Below are positions 39,114 through 48,699 of a stretch of DNA of 64,000 bases, in pieces; position 1 is the stretch's first letter; each line of letters starts with the position of its first letter. The stretch is taken from positions 1 to 64,000 of the forward strand of contig CAVXNB010000008.1 of the NCBI GenBank assembly GCA_963763085.1, read 5' to 3'. The translations under genes were made by a program, and so were the position numbers. The DNA comes from CAVXNB01 sp963763085. Lineage in GTDB: Bacteria; Actinomycetota; Acidimicrobiia; Acidimicrobiales; Bog-793. The notes below the pieces were generated by a model that was not told the DNA's origin, did not search any database, and worked only from the letters and a program-made list of their open reading frames with translations.

Positions 39114-39934
39114 CGGGCGGTGACGGCGTCTCGCCCAGCCTGACGGACGCTCCGCGCTGGACCGATTCCTCACTCAGCGCCGACACAGGGGTCCCCCTCT
39201 ATGTCCAGATCCGCAATCTTCTGAGGGAGCAGATCCGGCTCGGTGAGTGGGCCCCCGACGAGCCGATGCCGACCGAGGACCAGCTGGTAGCCCACTTCGA
39301 GGTGAGCCGTACGACGGTCCGACAGGCGATGACCGATCTGGCCAGGGAGGGTCTCGTCGTGCGGAAGGCGGGACGCGGCACGTTCGCCCGCCAGCCGTTG
39401 CTGGTGCTGCGGATGCAGCAGTGGCACAGCGTCGGGGTCGACATCGCCCGTCGCGGGCTCCGATCGTCCAAGCTCACGCTGTGCGTCGAGAAGCTGGACG
39501 CCGGCGCCGAGATCGCCCACCGCGCATCGGAGTTCGCAGAGGGCGACGTGCTTCACATCCAGCAGGTCCGCTACGCCGACGAGCTCCCGGTCCTCGTGAT
39601 CGACCACTACTTTCCGTACGACTTGTGCTCGTTTCTCGCCGAGATGCCGCTCGACGACCCGGGGTTCTCCGTCCAGATGGCGCTCGCCGAGCACGGCATC
39701 GAGCTCGCCTGGGCCAAGGGCGAGATCAGCGCGGCGCTCGCCACGGACGTGGACGCGCGGTATCTCGAAGTGGAGAAGGGCAGCGCGCTCGTCGAGATCG
39801 CCACGAAGAGCTACAGCGCCGACGGGCGGGTGATCGAGTACTCCAAGGGCGTACTGCGGACCGATCGCTATCCCCTCGCCCTGTACAGCGACTGGAGCGT
39901 CGAGACCGAAGGTGTGACGCCGCCGCTCGACTGA
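39110..39934 (+). CDS. GntR-family regulator with UTRA effector domain
   Basis: 274 residues, intact; GTG 39110 overlaps the VOC stop. The winged helix reads VPLYVQIRNLLREQIRLGEWAPDEPMPTEDQLVAHFEVSRTTVRQAMTDLAREGLVVRKAGRGTF. A UTRA (HutC-type) ligand domain follows: RASEFAEGDVLHIQQVRYADELPVLVIDHYFP and VIEYSKGVLRTDRYPLAL. It is the only regulator near the four binding-protein genes and the VOC genes, and related AT-rich elements stand before them, so it is the likely controller. The ligand is unknown. Confidence 0.9.
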   Translation: MTGGDGVSPSLTDAPRWTDSSLSADTGVPLYVQIRNLLREQIRLGEWAPDEPMPTEDQLVAHFEVSRTTVRQAMTDLAREGLVVRKAGRGTFARQPLLVLRMQQWHSVGVDIARRGLRSSKLTLCVEKLDAGAEIAHRASEFAEGDVLHIQQVRYADELPVLVIDHYFPYDLCSFLAEMPLDDPGFSVQMALAEHGIELAWAKGEISAALATDVDARYLEVEKGSALVEIATKSYSADGRVIEYSKGVLRTDRYPLALYSDWSVETEGVTPPLD

Positions 39935-39955
39935 TGTCGCCCCCGTCAGCAGGAG

Positions 39956-41534
39956 CTACTTGTCGAGCCAGAAACGTCGCAAATCAAAGGCATTCAGGCC
40001 GAACCCGGTCACGTTCTGAATGTCGCCTTTCACATACGAGGCAACGGCATCAATATTCGGGTTGAAGAAGGGGATGACAAGCCCACCGCGCTCGTAGTCA
40101 ATTCGCTGCATGGCGTGAATGACGTCGCGGTGAACGGCTGGATCGGTCGACTTGTACGCTCTGGCATAGAGCGCGTTGTACTCCGGATCGTCGAAATGTG
40201 TCTCGTTGAACGGCGCTCCCGCCACAGTCTCTTGCGCAGCGGCAAGCAGGTAAGGCGCGTACTCCCAGTTATCTTGAGAGAACGCCGCGTGTAAGAACGA
40301 CTCTGCGTAGTCCCGCGTGGTGTCCTGCTGTGACACCGAGACGTTCACACCTGCTTGACCTGCCTGGGCCGCGAACACCTGTGCTGCCTGCACCACTCCA
40401 CCGGTAAGGTTCGAAGTGATCAGTTGCACGCTCAGGTCCGGATGGCCGGCGGCCTTCAGCAACGACTTCGCCTTCGGAATGTCCCGCACGCGCTGCGGCA
40501 AACTGTTGTCGAAGTCGGGATCGAAGACTCCGAACATGTCGTTGCCGATGCGACCGTAACCTTCGAACACCTGCCGGAGCATCTGCGGACGGTCGACGAG
40601 CAACCTCAGGGCTTGCCGGACCCGTACATCGGAGAACGGCGCTTGGTCGACGCGCATCGTGAATGGCAAGAACCCGCCCGTGTCCGAGATCACGACCGAA
40701 TACGCAGAGCGATTCTTCAGCGCCGCGACCGAGGCAGCCGACAGGTAACTGATCGCATCGAACTGGCCGGACAGCAGGCCGTCGATCTGCGCCGTCTCGC
40801 CGGCGACGTCTGCTGAGACAACCGCGTCCAGATACGGCAAGCCCGGCAACCAATAGTGGTCGTTCCGAACCATCGTGCTCGTCACGCCAGGAGTGAAACT
40901 CTGGAACTTGAACGGGCCGGTGCCGATCGGATGCTTCGGGTCGTAACCCTCGGGGACCATGTACAGGAAGAGAAAGTTCTGCAGGAAGGTGAGGAACAAG
41001 CCAAACGGCTTCTCGAAGCGGACGACCAACGTCAGTGGGTCGGCAACCTTTGACCCGGCGAGGTCGATGGGGCCGAGCGACGACGTCCCCGGGTACTTCA
41101 GCTTGATGATTCGCTTGAAGCTGAAGAGCACATCAGCGGCCCCGAAGGGCTTGCCGTCATGGGTCAGCACGTCCGGGCGGACCTTGACCGTCCACTCCGT
41201 CGCGGCGGTGTTCGCGGTGATCGATTCCGCGAGCACGTACTCCGGCTTCCCGGTGGCGCCGATAGTGACGAGCGGCTCGAACAGCAGCGGAATACGCGAA
41301 AAGTCTTGCTGGTTCAGGCCGTTCTGTGCATCCAGAGTGTCGCTGGCGGTACCGCCCGTGCCGCCGTAAGTCAGCGTCCCTCCACGCTTCGGCTTCGCGC
41401 TCGGGGTGGACGTCGTCGAGGTCGAAGACGAGCTGGAAGATCCGCAGGCGCGCGAGCGCGACCGCCGAGGTTGCCGCAAGGGCGCCCACACCGCCGATCT
41501 GGAGGAACTCACGGCGACCAAACCTGTTGGGCAT
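39956..41534 (-). CDS. Family 5 extracellular solute-binding lipoprotein, paralogue A (one frameshift at N-terminus)
   Basis: Start ATG 41534: MPNRFGRREFLQIGGVGALAATSAVAL has a twin-arginine motif (GRREFLQ). One extra base at ~41450 shifts into ACGSSSSSSTSTTS, the lipobox Cys and Ser/Thr linker, after which it is intact. The body is SBP_bac_5: VLFSFKRIIKLKYPG, HPIGTGPFKFQSFTPG, FDAISYLSAASVAAL and DRPQMLRQVFEGYGRIGNDMFG, ending FGLNAFDLRRFWLDK. Very close to paralogue C (44391-45974) at DNA level along its whole length. No permease or ATPase genes are near. Exported folded by Tat and anchored on the outer face. Confidence 0.88.
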
Positions 41535-41557
41535 CAGTCCCCCCTCGTCTCTGAGCC

Positions 41558-41580
41558 TTGATCGTAACAATACAACATTG
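41558..41580 (-). promoter_or_regulatory. AT-rich 23-bp element A upstream of SBP paralogue A
   Basis: On the minus strand ATGTTGTATTGTTACGATCA, ending about 23 nt before the ATG at 41534. It differs at one position from element B, which points the opposite way 53 bp further on. It could be a core promoter or operator; GTA-TTGT-TAC inside it has GntR-like dyad symmetry. Confidence 0.55.
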
Positions 41581-41633
41581 CGATCCAAGTGGTGATTGGA
41601 AGCGTCCCCGTAGACACCCTGCGGCTTGGGTCC

Positions 41634-41656
41634 CAATGTTATATTGTTACGATCAA
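41634..41656 (+). promoter_or_regulatory. AT-rich 23-bp element B upstream of SBP paralogue B
   Basis: ATGTTATATTGTTACGATCA on the plus strand, 22 nt before the ATG at 41679. Elements A and B form a mirrored pair in the divergent region between two binding-protein genes. Confidence 0.55.
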
Positions 41657-41678
41657 CATCGAAACAAGGGGGAAACCG

Positions 41679-43290
41679 ATGTCGAACCGATTCAGCCGCC
41701 GTGAGTTCTTGCAGATCGGTGGCGGGGGCGCCCTTGCGGCAGCCTCCGCGGTGGCGCTGGGAGCCTGTGGATCGTCCAGCTCGCCTTCGAGCTCGTCTTC
41801 GAGCTCGTCTTCGACCACGACGACGTCCGCTCCGGCCATGAAGCCGAAGCGAGGCGGCACGCTCAATGCCGCCCTTATCGGCGGCGCCAGCTCTGACACT
41901 CTCGACGGGGACTCACCGTTTGAGACCCTGGACCTTTGTCGCGTCGAGTCAGCTCTATAACACGATGGTCGCGCTCGACACGAATGCGCAGGTGCAGAAC
42001 GTTCTTGTCGAGGAGTTCACGCCCAATGCCGATGCCACCGCGTGGACGATGCGTCTGCGCTCGGACATAACCTTCCACAACGGCAAGCCCTTGAGGGCCG
42101 AGGATCTGATGTTCACGCTACAGAGGATCGCCGACCCAAAGGCTCCCCTGCCCGGCGCCTCGACGATCGCGCCATGCGACGTTCCGCACATGAAGAAGCT
42201 CGACGACCTGACCGTCTACCTACCCTGCAAGACGCCTTACGCGACCTTCATCGAGTCGCTGGCCGGCGATTTCCTCTTCTTCAACATCGTTCCGGTCGGC
42301 TACGACCCGAAGAAACCCGGTCGGCACGGGCCCCTTCAAATACAAGGAATTCGTGCCCGGTGTCTCGAGCACGTTCGTGAGAAATGAGAATTACTTCGAA
42401 AGTCCCTATCCATACTTCGACGAACTGATCATCAGCGACTTTTCTGACGAGACCAGCCAGGTGAACGCCCTTTTGAGTGGAAGCGCCGATGTCGTCAACG
42501 CGCTGTCGGCAGCCTCGATCGCGACCATCGGAAAGTCCGGGAACGCGAAGACGCTGATCTCGAAGGGAGGCGGCATCACCCCGTTCACGATCGCGCGTCG
42601 ATGTCCCGCCGTTCAGCGACGCACACGTCCGGCAAGCGCTCCGACTCGTCGTCGACCGTCCGCAGATGCTCGATCTGGTCTTCGACGGGAACGGAGTGCT
42701 CGGCAACGACATTTCGAGCATTTACGACCCGGAGTACGACAAGGCGATTCCGCAACGGGTACAGGACATCGACCAAGCCAAGTCTCTCTTGAAGAAGGCC
42801 GGCCAGGAGGGACTCACGATCGAGCTCGTGACGGCCGCCATCGCTCAGGGCACCTCGACGGCCGCCCAGGTGCTGGCACAGCAGGCAAAAGCCGCCGGAA
42901 TCACCATCAACCTTCGCACGACGACGGTGACGGAATTCTCATGGCAAGGAGTACCTGAGCTGGCCGTTCGCCCAGGATTTCTGGTACTACACCCCATATC
43001 TTCCTCAGGTCGTGCAGGCGTTTCTCCCCTCGTCACCTTACAACGAGTGCCATTTCGACGACCCGGCGTACACGGCGCTCTACAACCAGGCAACGGCCAC
43101 TCTCGATTCGGCCAAGCGGGCCGACATAGCTCACGAGATGCAGATGATCGATTTCACTAAAGGCGGCTACATAATCCCTTACTTCCCTCCGGTCATCGAC
43201 GGCTTCGGAAGCGACATACAAGGGGTCGTGCCCTCACTCTACGGTGAGTCACTGGGTAACTTTGGGTTCGACAAGATGTGGAGGAGCTGA
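41679..43290 (+). CDS. Family 5 extracellular solute-binding lipoprotein, paralogue B (frameshifted)
   Basis: ATG 41679 behind AAGGGGGAAA. The Tat motif is SRREFLQIGG, the lipobox VALGACGSS, and then a Ser-rich linker. The body needs frame changes at ~41915, ~42320, ~42600 and ~42945: SSQLYNTMVALDTNAQVQNV, ADPKAPLPGASTIAPCDVPH, GVSSTFVRNENYFESPYPYFDEL, DRPQMLDLVFDGNGVLGND and AYTALYNQATATLDSAKRAD, ending LGNFGFDKMWRS. It is more distant from A and C than those are from each other. VOC2 follows after 54 nt on the same strand. Confidence 0.82.
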
Positions 43291-43344
43291 GGCCCTGTCG
43301 AGGGGAGTCGCCGTGCCGCATCAGGAGGAAAGTGAGGAAAAACG

Positions 43345-44361
43345 ATGGCCGGACTGAAGTGCGACCTCACCAGGATCTCCCTGGCCGTGCGGGACCTCCC
43401 CGGGACCATGGCGGCGTACCATCGTGCGTTCGGATGGTCCGACTGGAAGGTCTACAACTACGTCGAACCGTTCCAGCACGACGCGGAGCTGCGGGGCGAG
43501 CCCGTGGCGTACCGCGCGAGAGTGGCGGAGGTGACGATCGGGCCCACCACTTTCGTGCTGGTGGAGCCGTTGGAGGGGCCGAGCCTGTGGCAGGAATTCA
43601 TCGACACTCAAGGCGAGGGTATCGTCTCCATCGGCGTCACCTTCGATACGATCGACCAGCCGGAGGCTCTGAAGCGAGAGTTTGAGGCGCTCGGGGTCGG
43701 CGTGACGATGCGGGCGAGCCTCGGTGACGCCAGCGAGTACTTCTATCTGGATACGCAGGAGAAATTCGGATGCCTGATTGAGTCAGACATCCGTCAAACG
43801 CGAGACTTCACAGAGCCCACCGAGGTCTACCCGGACCCCAGAGGAGGCGTGGCGGCTCGGCCGACGCGACCAAATGACATCACGCAGGTAGCGGTCGTGG
43901 TGCACGATCTCGACGCCAAGATGAAGGAATATCACAAGGCCTTTGGCTGGGGTCCCTGGAAGGTCTTTCAGTCGGAAGGTGTGAAGATCATGCATCATTG
44001 CACCATGGATGGGAAGCCGTCTGAGTTCTTCAAAATCCGGTGGGCAGAAGTTGGGGTGGGGGACATCATCTTCGAGCTCGTTCAACCTTTTGGCGGGGAC
44101 AATCCCTGGCAGCGCATGATCGACACCCGCGGGGAGGGAATTGGATCGATTGCGGTGATGTTCAAGACCGAGCAGGACTCTGAGGAGGTGAAGAAGGAGT
44201 TCCAGGACGCAGGATTGGGGGTCACGTCTTCGGGGCGCATCGGCGATCACATCGAGTGGTACTACCTCGACACCGAGCCGGCCTTCAAGTGCGTGATCGA
44301 GTCCGGCAGCGGTCACGCGTTCGAGTTCATGGAGCCCGACTCCGTCTACCCTGAGGCCTGA
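43345..44361 (+). CDS. Two-domain VOC-family protein
   Basis: 338 residues, intact, ATG 43345 after AGGAGGAAAGTGAGG. Two VOC modules in tandem: residues ~5-165 (TRISLAVRDLPGTMAAYHRAFGWSDW ... GCLIESDIRQTRDFTEPTEVYPD) and ~175-338 (DITQVAVVVHDLDAKMKEYHKAFGWGPW ... KCVIESGSGHAFEFMEPDSVYPE). Each module resembles the single-domain VOC at 38637 (FGWGPW, PLEG/PFGG, IE near the end). Each half may supply a metal site, as in bicupin-like tandem VOC enzymes. Function unknown. Confidence 0.85.
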   Translation: MAGLKCDLTRISLAVRDLPGTMAAYHRAFGWSDWKVYNYVEPFQHDAELRGEPVAYRARVAEVTIGPTTFVLVEPLEGPSLWQEFIDTQGEGIVSIGVTFDTIDQPEALKREFEALGVGVTMRASLGDASEYFYLDTQEKFGCLIESDIRQTRDFTEPTEVYPDPRGGVAARPTRPNDITQVAVVVHDLDAKMKEYHKAFGWGPWKVFQSEGVKIMHHCTMDGKPSEFFKIRWAEVGVGDIIFELVQPFGGDNPWQRMIDTRGEGIGSIAVMFKTEQDSEEVKKEFQDAGLGVTSSGRIGDHIEWYYLDTEPAFKCVIESGSGHAFEFMEPDSVYPEA

Positions 44362-44390
44362 ACATCAACCGGCCGTCACCGATGGGGCTG

Positions 44391-45974
44391 CTACTTGTCG
44401 AGCCAGAATCGTCGTAAATCAAAGGCGTTCAAACCGAGGCCGGTCACGTTCGGTATGTCGCCCTTCACATACGAGGCCACGGCATCAATCAATGGATAAG
44501 AGTAGGGAATGATGAGTCCGCCGCGCTCGTAGTCGATCCGTTGCATCGCGTGAATGACGTCGCGCTGGACGGCAGGATCAGTCGATGTATACGCCCTGGC
44601 ATACAGCGCGTTGTACTCGGCGTCGTCAAAGTGGCACTCGTTGAATGGCGCTCCCGCTACTGTCTCCTGTGACGCGGCAAGCAGATACGGTTCGTATTCC
44701 CAGTAGTCCTGGGCGAACGGCGCCTTGAGATAGGAGTTCGAAAAGAACTCGGTCGGGTCCTGCTGTGACACCGTGACGTTGACCCCGGCCTCAGATGCTT
44801 GTGTCGCGAACACCTGTGCTTCCTGCACCACTCCGCCGGCGAGCGTCGATGTGATCAGTTGCACATTCAAGTCCGGGTGGCCCGCGGCCTTCAGCAACGA
44901 CTTCGCCTTCGGGATGTCCCGCACCCTCTGCGGCAAACTGTGGTCGAAGTCGGGATCAACGATTCCGAACATGTCGTTGCCGATACGTCCGTAACCTTCA
45001 AACACCTCCAGGAGCATCTGCGGACGGTCGACGACCAGCCGCAGGGCTTGCCGGACCCGCACATCGGAGAACGGCGCCTCGTCGACACGCATCGTGATCG
45101 GCTCCCAGCCGCCGGTCTCCGAGATCACGACCGAATAGGCCGAGCGACTCTTGAGCGCCGCGACCGAGGCAGCGGACAGGTAGCTGATCGCATTGAACTG
45201 GCCGGCCAGCAGGCCGTTGATCTGCGCCGTCTCGGTTGCGACGTCTGTCGAGACAACCGCGTCCAGGTAGGGCAAGCCGGGCTGCCAGTAGTGGTCGTTC
45301 CGGACGAACGTGCTCGTCACGCCAGGAGTGAAGCTCTGAAACTTGAACGGACCGGTGCCGATCGGATGCTTCGGGTCAAAGCCCTCCGGGACCATGTACA
45401 GGAAGAGAAAGTTCTGCAGAAAGGTGAGGAACAGGCCGAAGGGCTTGTCGAACCGGACGACCAACGTGAGCGGGTCCGCGACCTTCGTTGCAGCGAGGTT
45501 GATTGGACCGAGCGACGTCGTCCCTGCGTACTTCAGCTTGATGATCCGGTTGAAGCTGTAAAGGACATCAGCCGCCCCGAAGGGCTTGCCGTCATGGGTC
45601 AACACGTCCGGGCGAACCTTGATCGTCCACTCCGTCGCGGTGGCGTTCGGCGTGATCGATTCTGCAAGCACGTACTCGAGCTTGCCGGTGGCGCCAGTGG
45701 TGACCAGCTGCTCGAACAGCAGCGGAATTCGCGAAAAGTCCTGGTTTGAGATGCCGTTCTGCGCATCCAGAGTGTCAGTGTCGGTACCGCCCGTGCCGGC
45801 GTAATGGAGCGTGCCGCCTCGTTTCGGTTTCAAGCTTGCCGGGGACGTTGACGAGGTCGTGGTCGAGGACGAGCTGGAGGATCCACAGGCGCCGAGCGCG
45901 ACCGCGGAAGTTGCCGCAAGAGCGCCCGCGCCCCCGATCTGCAGGAACTCACGGCGGCTGAACCGGTCAGGCAT
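44391..45974 (-). CDS. Family 5 extracellular solute-binding lipoprotein, paralogue C
   Basis: 527 residues, intact; ATG 45974. MPDRFSRREFLQIGGAGALAATSAVALGACGSS gives a Tat signal plus lipobox. The SBP_bac_5 body is nearly the same as paralogue A (VLYSFNRIIKLKYAGTTSLG, HPIGTGPFKFQSFTPG, FEGYGRIGNDMFG, AFDLRRFWLDK). The only large difference is the segment near PTEFFSNSYLKAPFAQDYWE. A and C thus form ~1.58-kb direct repeats with B and VOC2 between them. Peptide or opine-like ligands are usual for the family. Confidence 0.9.
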   Translation of the reverse strand: MPDRFSRREFLQIGGAGALAATSAVALGACGSSSSSSTTTSSTSPASLKPKRGGTLHYAGTGGTDTDTLDAQNGISNQDFSRIPLLFEQLVTTGATGKLEYVLAESITPNATATEWTIKVRPDVLTHDGKPFGAADVLYSFNRIIKLKYAGTTSLGPINLAATKVADPLTLVVRFDKPFGLFLTFLQNFLFLYMVPEGFDPKHPIGTGPFKFQSFTPGVTSTFVRNDHYWQPGLPYLDAVVSTDVATETAQINGLLAGQFNAISYLSAASVAALKSRSAYSVVISETGGWEPITMRVDEAPFSDVRVRQALRLVVDRPQMLLEVFEGYGRIGNDMFGIVDPDFDHSLPQRVRDIPKAKSLLKAAGHPDLNVQLITSTLAGGVVQEAQVFATQASEAGVNVTVSQQDPTEFFSNSYLKAPFAQDYWEYEPYLLAASQETVAGAPFNECHFDDAEYNALYARAYTSTDPAVQRDVIHAMQRIDYERGGLIIPYSYPLIDAVASYVKGDIPNVTGLGLNAFDLRRFWLDK

Positions 45975-45995
45975 CGCTCCCCTCCTGTCTGGGTC

Positions 45996-46018
45996 TTGAT
46001 AGTAACAATACAACATTG
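45996..46018 (-). promoter_or_regulatory. AT-rich 23-bp element C upstream of SBP paralogue C
   Basis: Minus-strand ATGTTGTATTGTTACTATCA, differing from element A at one position and at the same distance (about 21 nt) from the start codon. Confidence 0.55.
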
Positions 46019-46062
46019 TGACCCGAGCCGGCGGGGGCGCGCTCGGAATGAGTAGACCGTCG

Positions 46063-47631
46063 TCAGGCGAACCAGATCTCGGAGAAGATGCAGGTGTTCG
46101 GAGTGAGGCCGTCCTTGGCGGGATAAAGGCCACGGACGTTCGGCCGGGCGGCGCTGATGACCGGCGGAGTCACCGGAATGATGTACCCGTTGTCCTGGAA
46201 CTGGATGTTGCAGAGCTCGTGGCCGATATCGACGCGTGCCTTGGGGTCCAGCGTGGACATCCCCTGCTTGAAGAGTGAGTTGAATTGCGGGTTGTCGTAA
46301 TGGGTCTCGTTGAACGGTCCGCCGGGAACCATGAACAGGGCGAGGACCGGGAACAGGAAGTCGTAGTAGGTGTAGTCCTGCGCGAACAGCCACTTGAGAT
46401 AGTTCGACCCGTAGACGTTGGTCGGGGTCGTCTTGTCGAGGTTGATCTTGATACCAGCTGCGGACACTTGCTGGGCGAGGACCTGGGCCGCCTCGACGGT
46501 TCCCTGCGTGATCGGTCCCGTCACCAGCTGGACGGTCAACTTCTCCTGACCGGCGGCCTTGAGGAGTGACTTCGCCTTGTCGATGTCCTGGGTCCGCTGG
46601 GGAATGCCGAAGTCGTATTCCGGCGCGCCGTAGCCCAGCATGTCGTTCCCGAGAGATCCGTAACCGCCGAAGACGACGTCGAGGAATTGCTGCCGGTCGA
46701 TCGCGTACTTCATCGCCTGGCGCACCTTGACGTCGGAAAACGGCGCCTCGTCGACTCGCATCGTGAACATGACGCCCTCGTACGACTTTCCCGCCAGAAT
46801 TTGCATGCCGGCGGACCGCAACGAGGACAGGACGTCGAACGACAACGGGGCGATGACGTCCGCCTGACCGGCGACCAGCGCGTTGGCCTGAGTCGTCTCG
46901 TCGGTGTAGTCGTCGATCACGAGCTCGTCCGCGTAGGGGAGACCGGTTCGCCAATAGTTCTGGTTTCTTGTGAACGTGCTCGTCTCACCCGGGGTGAAGC
47001 TTTGGAACTTGAACGGGCCGGTTCCGATCGGAGACTTCTCATTGAATCCGACGGGAATGATGTCGGTCGCGCCCGAAAGGGAGAGCGACTGCTCGAAGAC
47101 CGAGAACGGGCTTGAGCACTGGAACTCGGTCGTGTACTTGTCGACCTTCTTGATGCCGGATGCGACGAGCGGGGCGAAGATCGGCGCCTGCCATCCGGGC
47201 AGCTTCGGGTCGAGGATCTGCTGGAACGTGTACACGACGTCGTCTGCGGTGAGCTCCTTGCCGTCGTGGAACTCGACGCCCGATTGAACCCGGATTGTCC
47301 AGACCGTGGCCGTCTTGTTCGGGGAGATCTCGGTCACGAGCACGGGGGTCGGATTGGCGTCCTTGTCGAGCTTGTACAGCGGGTCGTAGAGGTTCCCGAT
47401 GCGGGCGAAGTCCAAGGTCTGGACCGGGTGGAGCGGGTTGACGGTGTCGGAACTGGTACCGCCGGTCAGCGCGACTCTCAGCCTTCCTCCCTGCTTCGGC
47501 TTGCCCGTCGACGCGGAGCTGGTGGTGGTCGTCGTCGGTGAGCTGCTGCTCCCACAGGCGGCCAAGAGGCCGCCGGCCGTGACCGCCAAACCGGCTTTGA
47601 GTGCGTCGCGCCGTGACACAGGCTGCGGCAT
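46063..47631 (-). CDS. Family 5 extracellular solute-binding lipoprotein, paralogue D
   Basis: 522 residues, intact. MPQPVSRRDALKAGLAVTAGGLLAACGSS is a Tat signal with lipobox LLAAC. SBP_bac_5 blocks: LRVALTGGTSSDTVNPLHPVQ, YTFQQILDPKLPGWQAPIF, IGTGPFKFQSFTPGETSTFTRNQNYW, ANALVAGQADVIAPLSFD and DRQQFLDVVFGGYGSLGNDMLG, ending TPNTCIFSEIWFA. More similar to B than to A and C in the N-terminal third (TGGTSSDT). No permease follows. Element D stands just upstream. Confidence 0.9.
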   Translation of the reverse strand: MPQPVSRRDALKAGLAVTAGGLLAACGSSSSPTTTTTSSASTGKPKQGGRLRVALTGGTSSDTVNPLHPVQTLDFARIGNLYDPLYKLDKDANPTPVLVTEISPNKTATVWTIRVQSGVEFHDGKELTADDVVYTFQQILDPKLPGWQAPIFAPLVASGIKKVDKYTTEFQCSSPFSVFEQSLSLSGATDIIPVGFNEKSPIGTGPFKFQSFTPGETSTFTRNQNYWRTGLPYADELVIDDYTDETTQANALVAGQADVIAPLSFDVLSSLRSAGMQILAGKSYEGVMFTMRVDEAPFSDVKVRQAMKYAIDRQQFLDVVFGGYGSLGNDMLGYGAPEYDFGIPQRTQDIDKAKSLLKAAGQEKLTVQLVTGPITQGTVEAAQVLAQQVSAAGIKINLDKTTPTNVYGSNYLKWLFAQDYTYYDFLFPVLALFMVPGGPFNETHYDNPQFNSLFKQGMSTLDPKARVDIGHELCNIQFQDNGYIIPVTPPVISAARPNVRGLYPAKDGLTPNTCIFSEIWFA

Positions 47632-47659
47632 GGTCGATCTCCCCCTTCATTCCCGCTCG

Positions 47660-47682
47660 AATGTCGTAACATACCAACATAG
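47660..47682 (-). promoter_or_regulatory. AT-rich 23-bp element D between SBP paralogue D and the EamA gene
   Basis: Minus-strand ATGTTGGTATGTTACGACAT; it keeps ATGTTG and TGTTACGA of elements A-C (about 16 of 23 positions) and contains the dyad GGTA-TGT-TAC. It lies 29 nt before the SBP start at 47631 and 64 nt before the EamA start at 47746. Confidence 0.5.
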
Positions 47683-47745
47683 GGTTCGGCGGACAAGCCG
47701 ACCCAGCGGCTTGCGCGCCGTGTCCTGACTTCGTCAACCTATGTC

Positions 47746-48612
47746 GTGAGTCTCCTGTGCGCGTTGCTGGCGGCGTTCCTGAATGCCGTCAGCACCATCA
47801 CCCAACACGTCGCAAGCACGCGGGACTCCAAGGGCTTGAAGGGATGGCGTTTCGTGCGCGCTCTCGTCGGGAACCCGCTCTGGCTCCTCGGTTGGGCGGC
47901 GCTGCTCGGAGCCTTCGTCTTTCAGGCGGTAGCCCTGCACAACGGGCTACTTTCGCTGGTCCAGACCGTGCTCATGACCGAGCTGGTGTTCAGCCTCGTG
48001 CTCCGCCGCGTGTGGATCCGGCAGAGAATTGCGCCGGCGGCCTGGGCATCTGCGGCCCTGACCTGTGTCGCGGTCTCAGTGTTCATCGCAGCTGCCGAGC
48101 CTCAGGGTGGGACCGTCTCTCCGAGCTCGCGCGCGTGGGCGTCCTCGATCCTGGCGTGCGGTGGGAGTGCCGCGGTGCTGGCACTGTTGGCGACGCGAGG
48201 CTCCCCGCCCCGCCGTGCGGCCTTGTTCGCAACCGCAGCCGCGTCAGTGTGGGCGCTCGAGGCGACGTTCATCAAGGCGATGACGGACACGCTCACCGAG
48301 TACGGCATCGCCGGGACCTTCGTCCGGTGGCCGGTCTACGCCGTGGCCGTGGGCGGAGTCGCCGGGACGCTGCTCGTTCAATTGGCGCTGCACGTGGGCC
48401 CGCTGCGGGTGTCCCAACCGCTTCTCGTCATCGTCGATCCCGTCATCAGCATCGTGCTCAGCATTCACCTGTTCGGCGAGCGCTTCACAGCCGACGCGGC
48501 CCACCTGGCGTTCGCAGCGGCCGCATTCTTGGCGATGTGTGGCGGCGTGGTCCTGCTCACGATGACCGTCCCCGAGACCATGGAGGCGAAGGTTCCCGGG
48601 GGACCGTTGTAG
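47746..48612 (+). CDS. DMT-superfamily (EamA-like) membrane protein
   Basis: 288 residues, intact; GTG 47746 (an ATG five bases earlier is followed at once by an in-frame stop). LLCALLAAFLNAVSTITQHVA begins the first helix. About nine to ten hydrophobic segments follow, with FSLVLRRVWIRQRIAPAAWASAAL and the DPVISIVLSIHLFGERFT block that is typical of the DMT C-terminal half. Divergent from SBP D across element D. Substrate unknown. Confidence 0.82.
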   Translation: MSLLCALLAAFLNAVSTITQHVASTRDSKGLKGWRFVRALVGNPLWLLGWAALLGAFVFQAVALHNGLLSLVQTVLMTELVFSLVLRRVWIRQRIAPAAWASAALTCVAVSVFIAAAEPQGGTVSPSSRAWASSILACGGSAAVLALLATRGSPPRRAALFATAAASVWALEATFIKAMTDTLTEYGIAGTFVRWPVYAVAVGGVAGTLLVQLALHVGPLRVSQPLLVIVDPVISIVLSIHLFGERFTADAAHLAFAAAAFLAMCGGVVLLTMTVPETMEAKVPGGPL

Positions 48613-48699
48613 GCTGTGCGCCGGAACCTCTGGTTCGACTGACGGCGCTGAGTAGATCACGGAGAGTCACCGCTCACCACCGTGAGCGTCGGAGGTACG

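Noticed and set aside
41157..41636. Separate small gene carrying the Tat signal of SBP A
   Set aside because: It joins the SBP A body exactly where paralogues B and C continue; a one-base insertion near 41450 explains the split.
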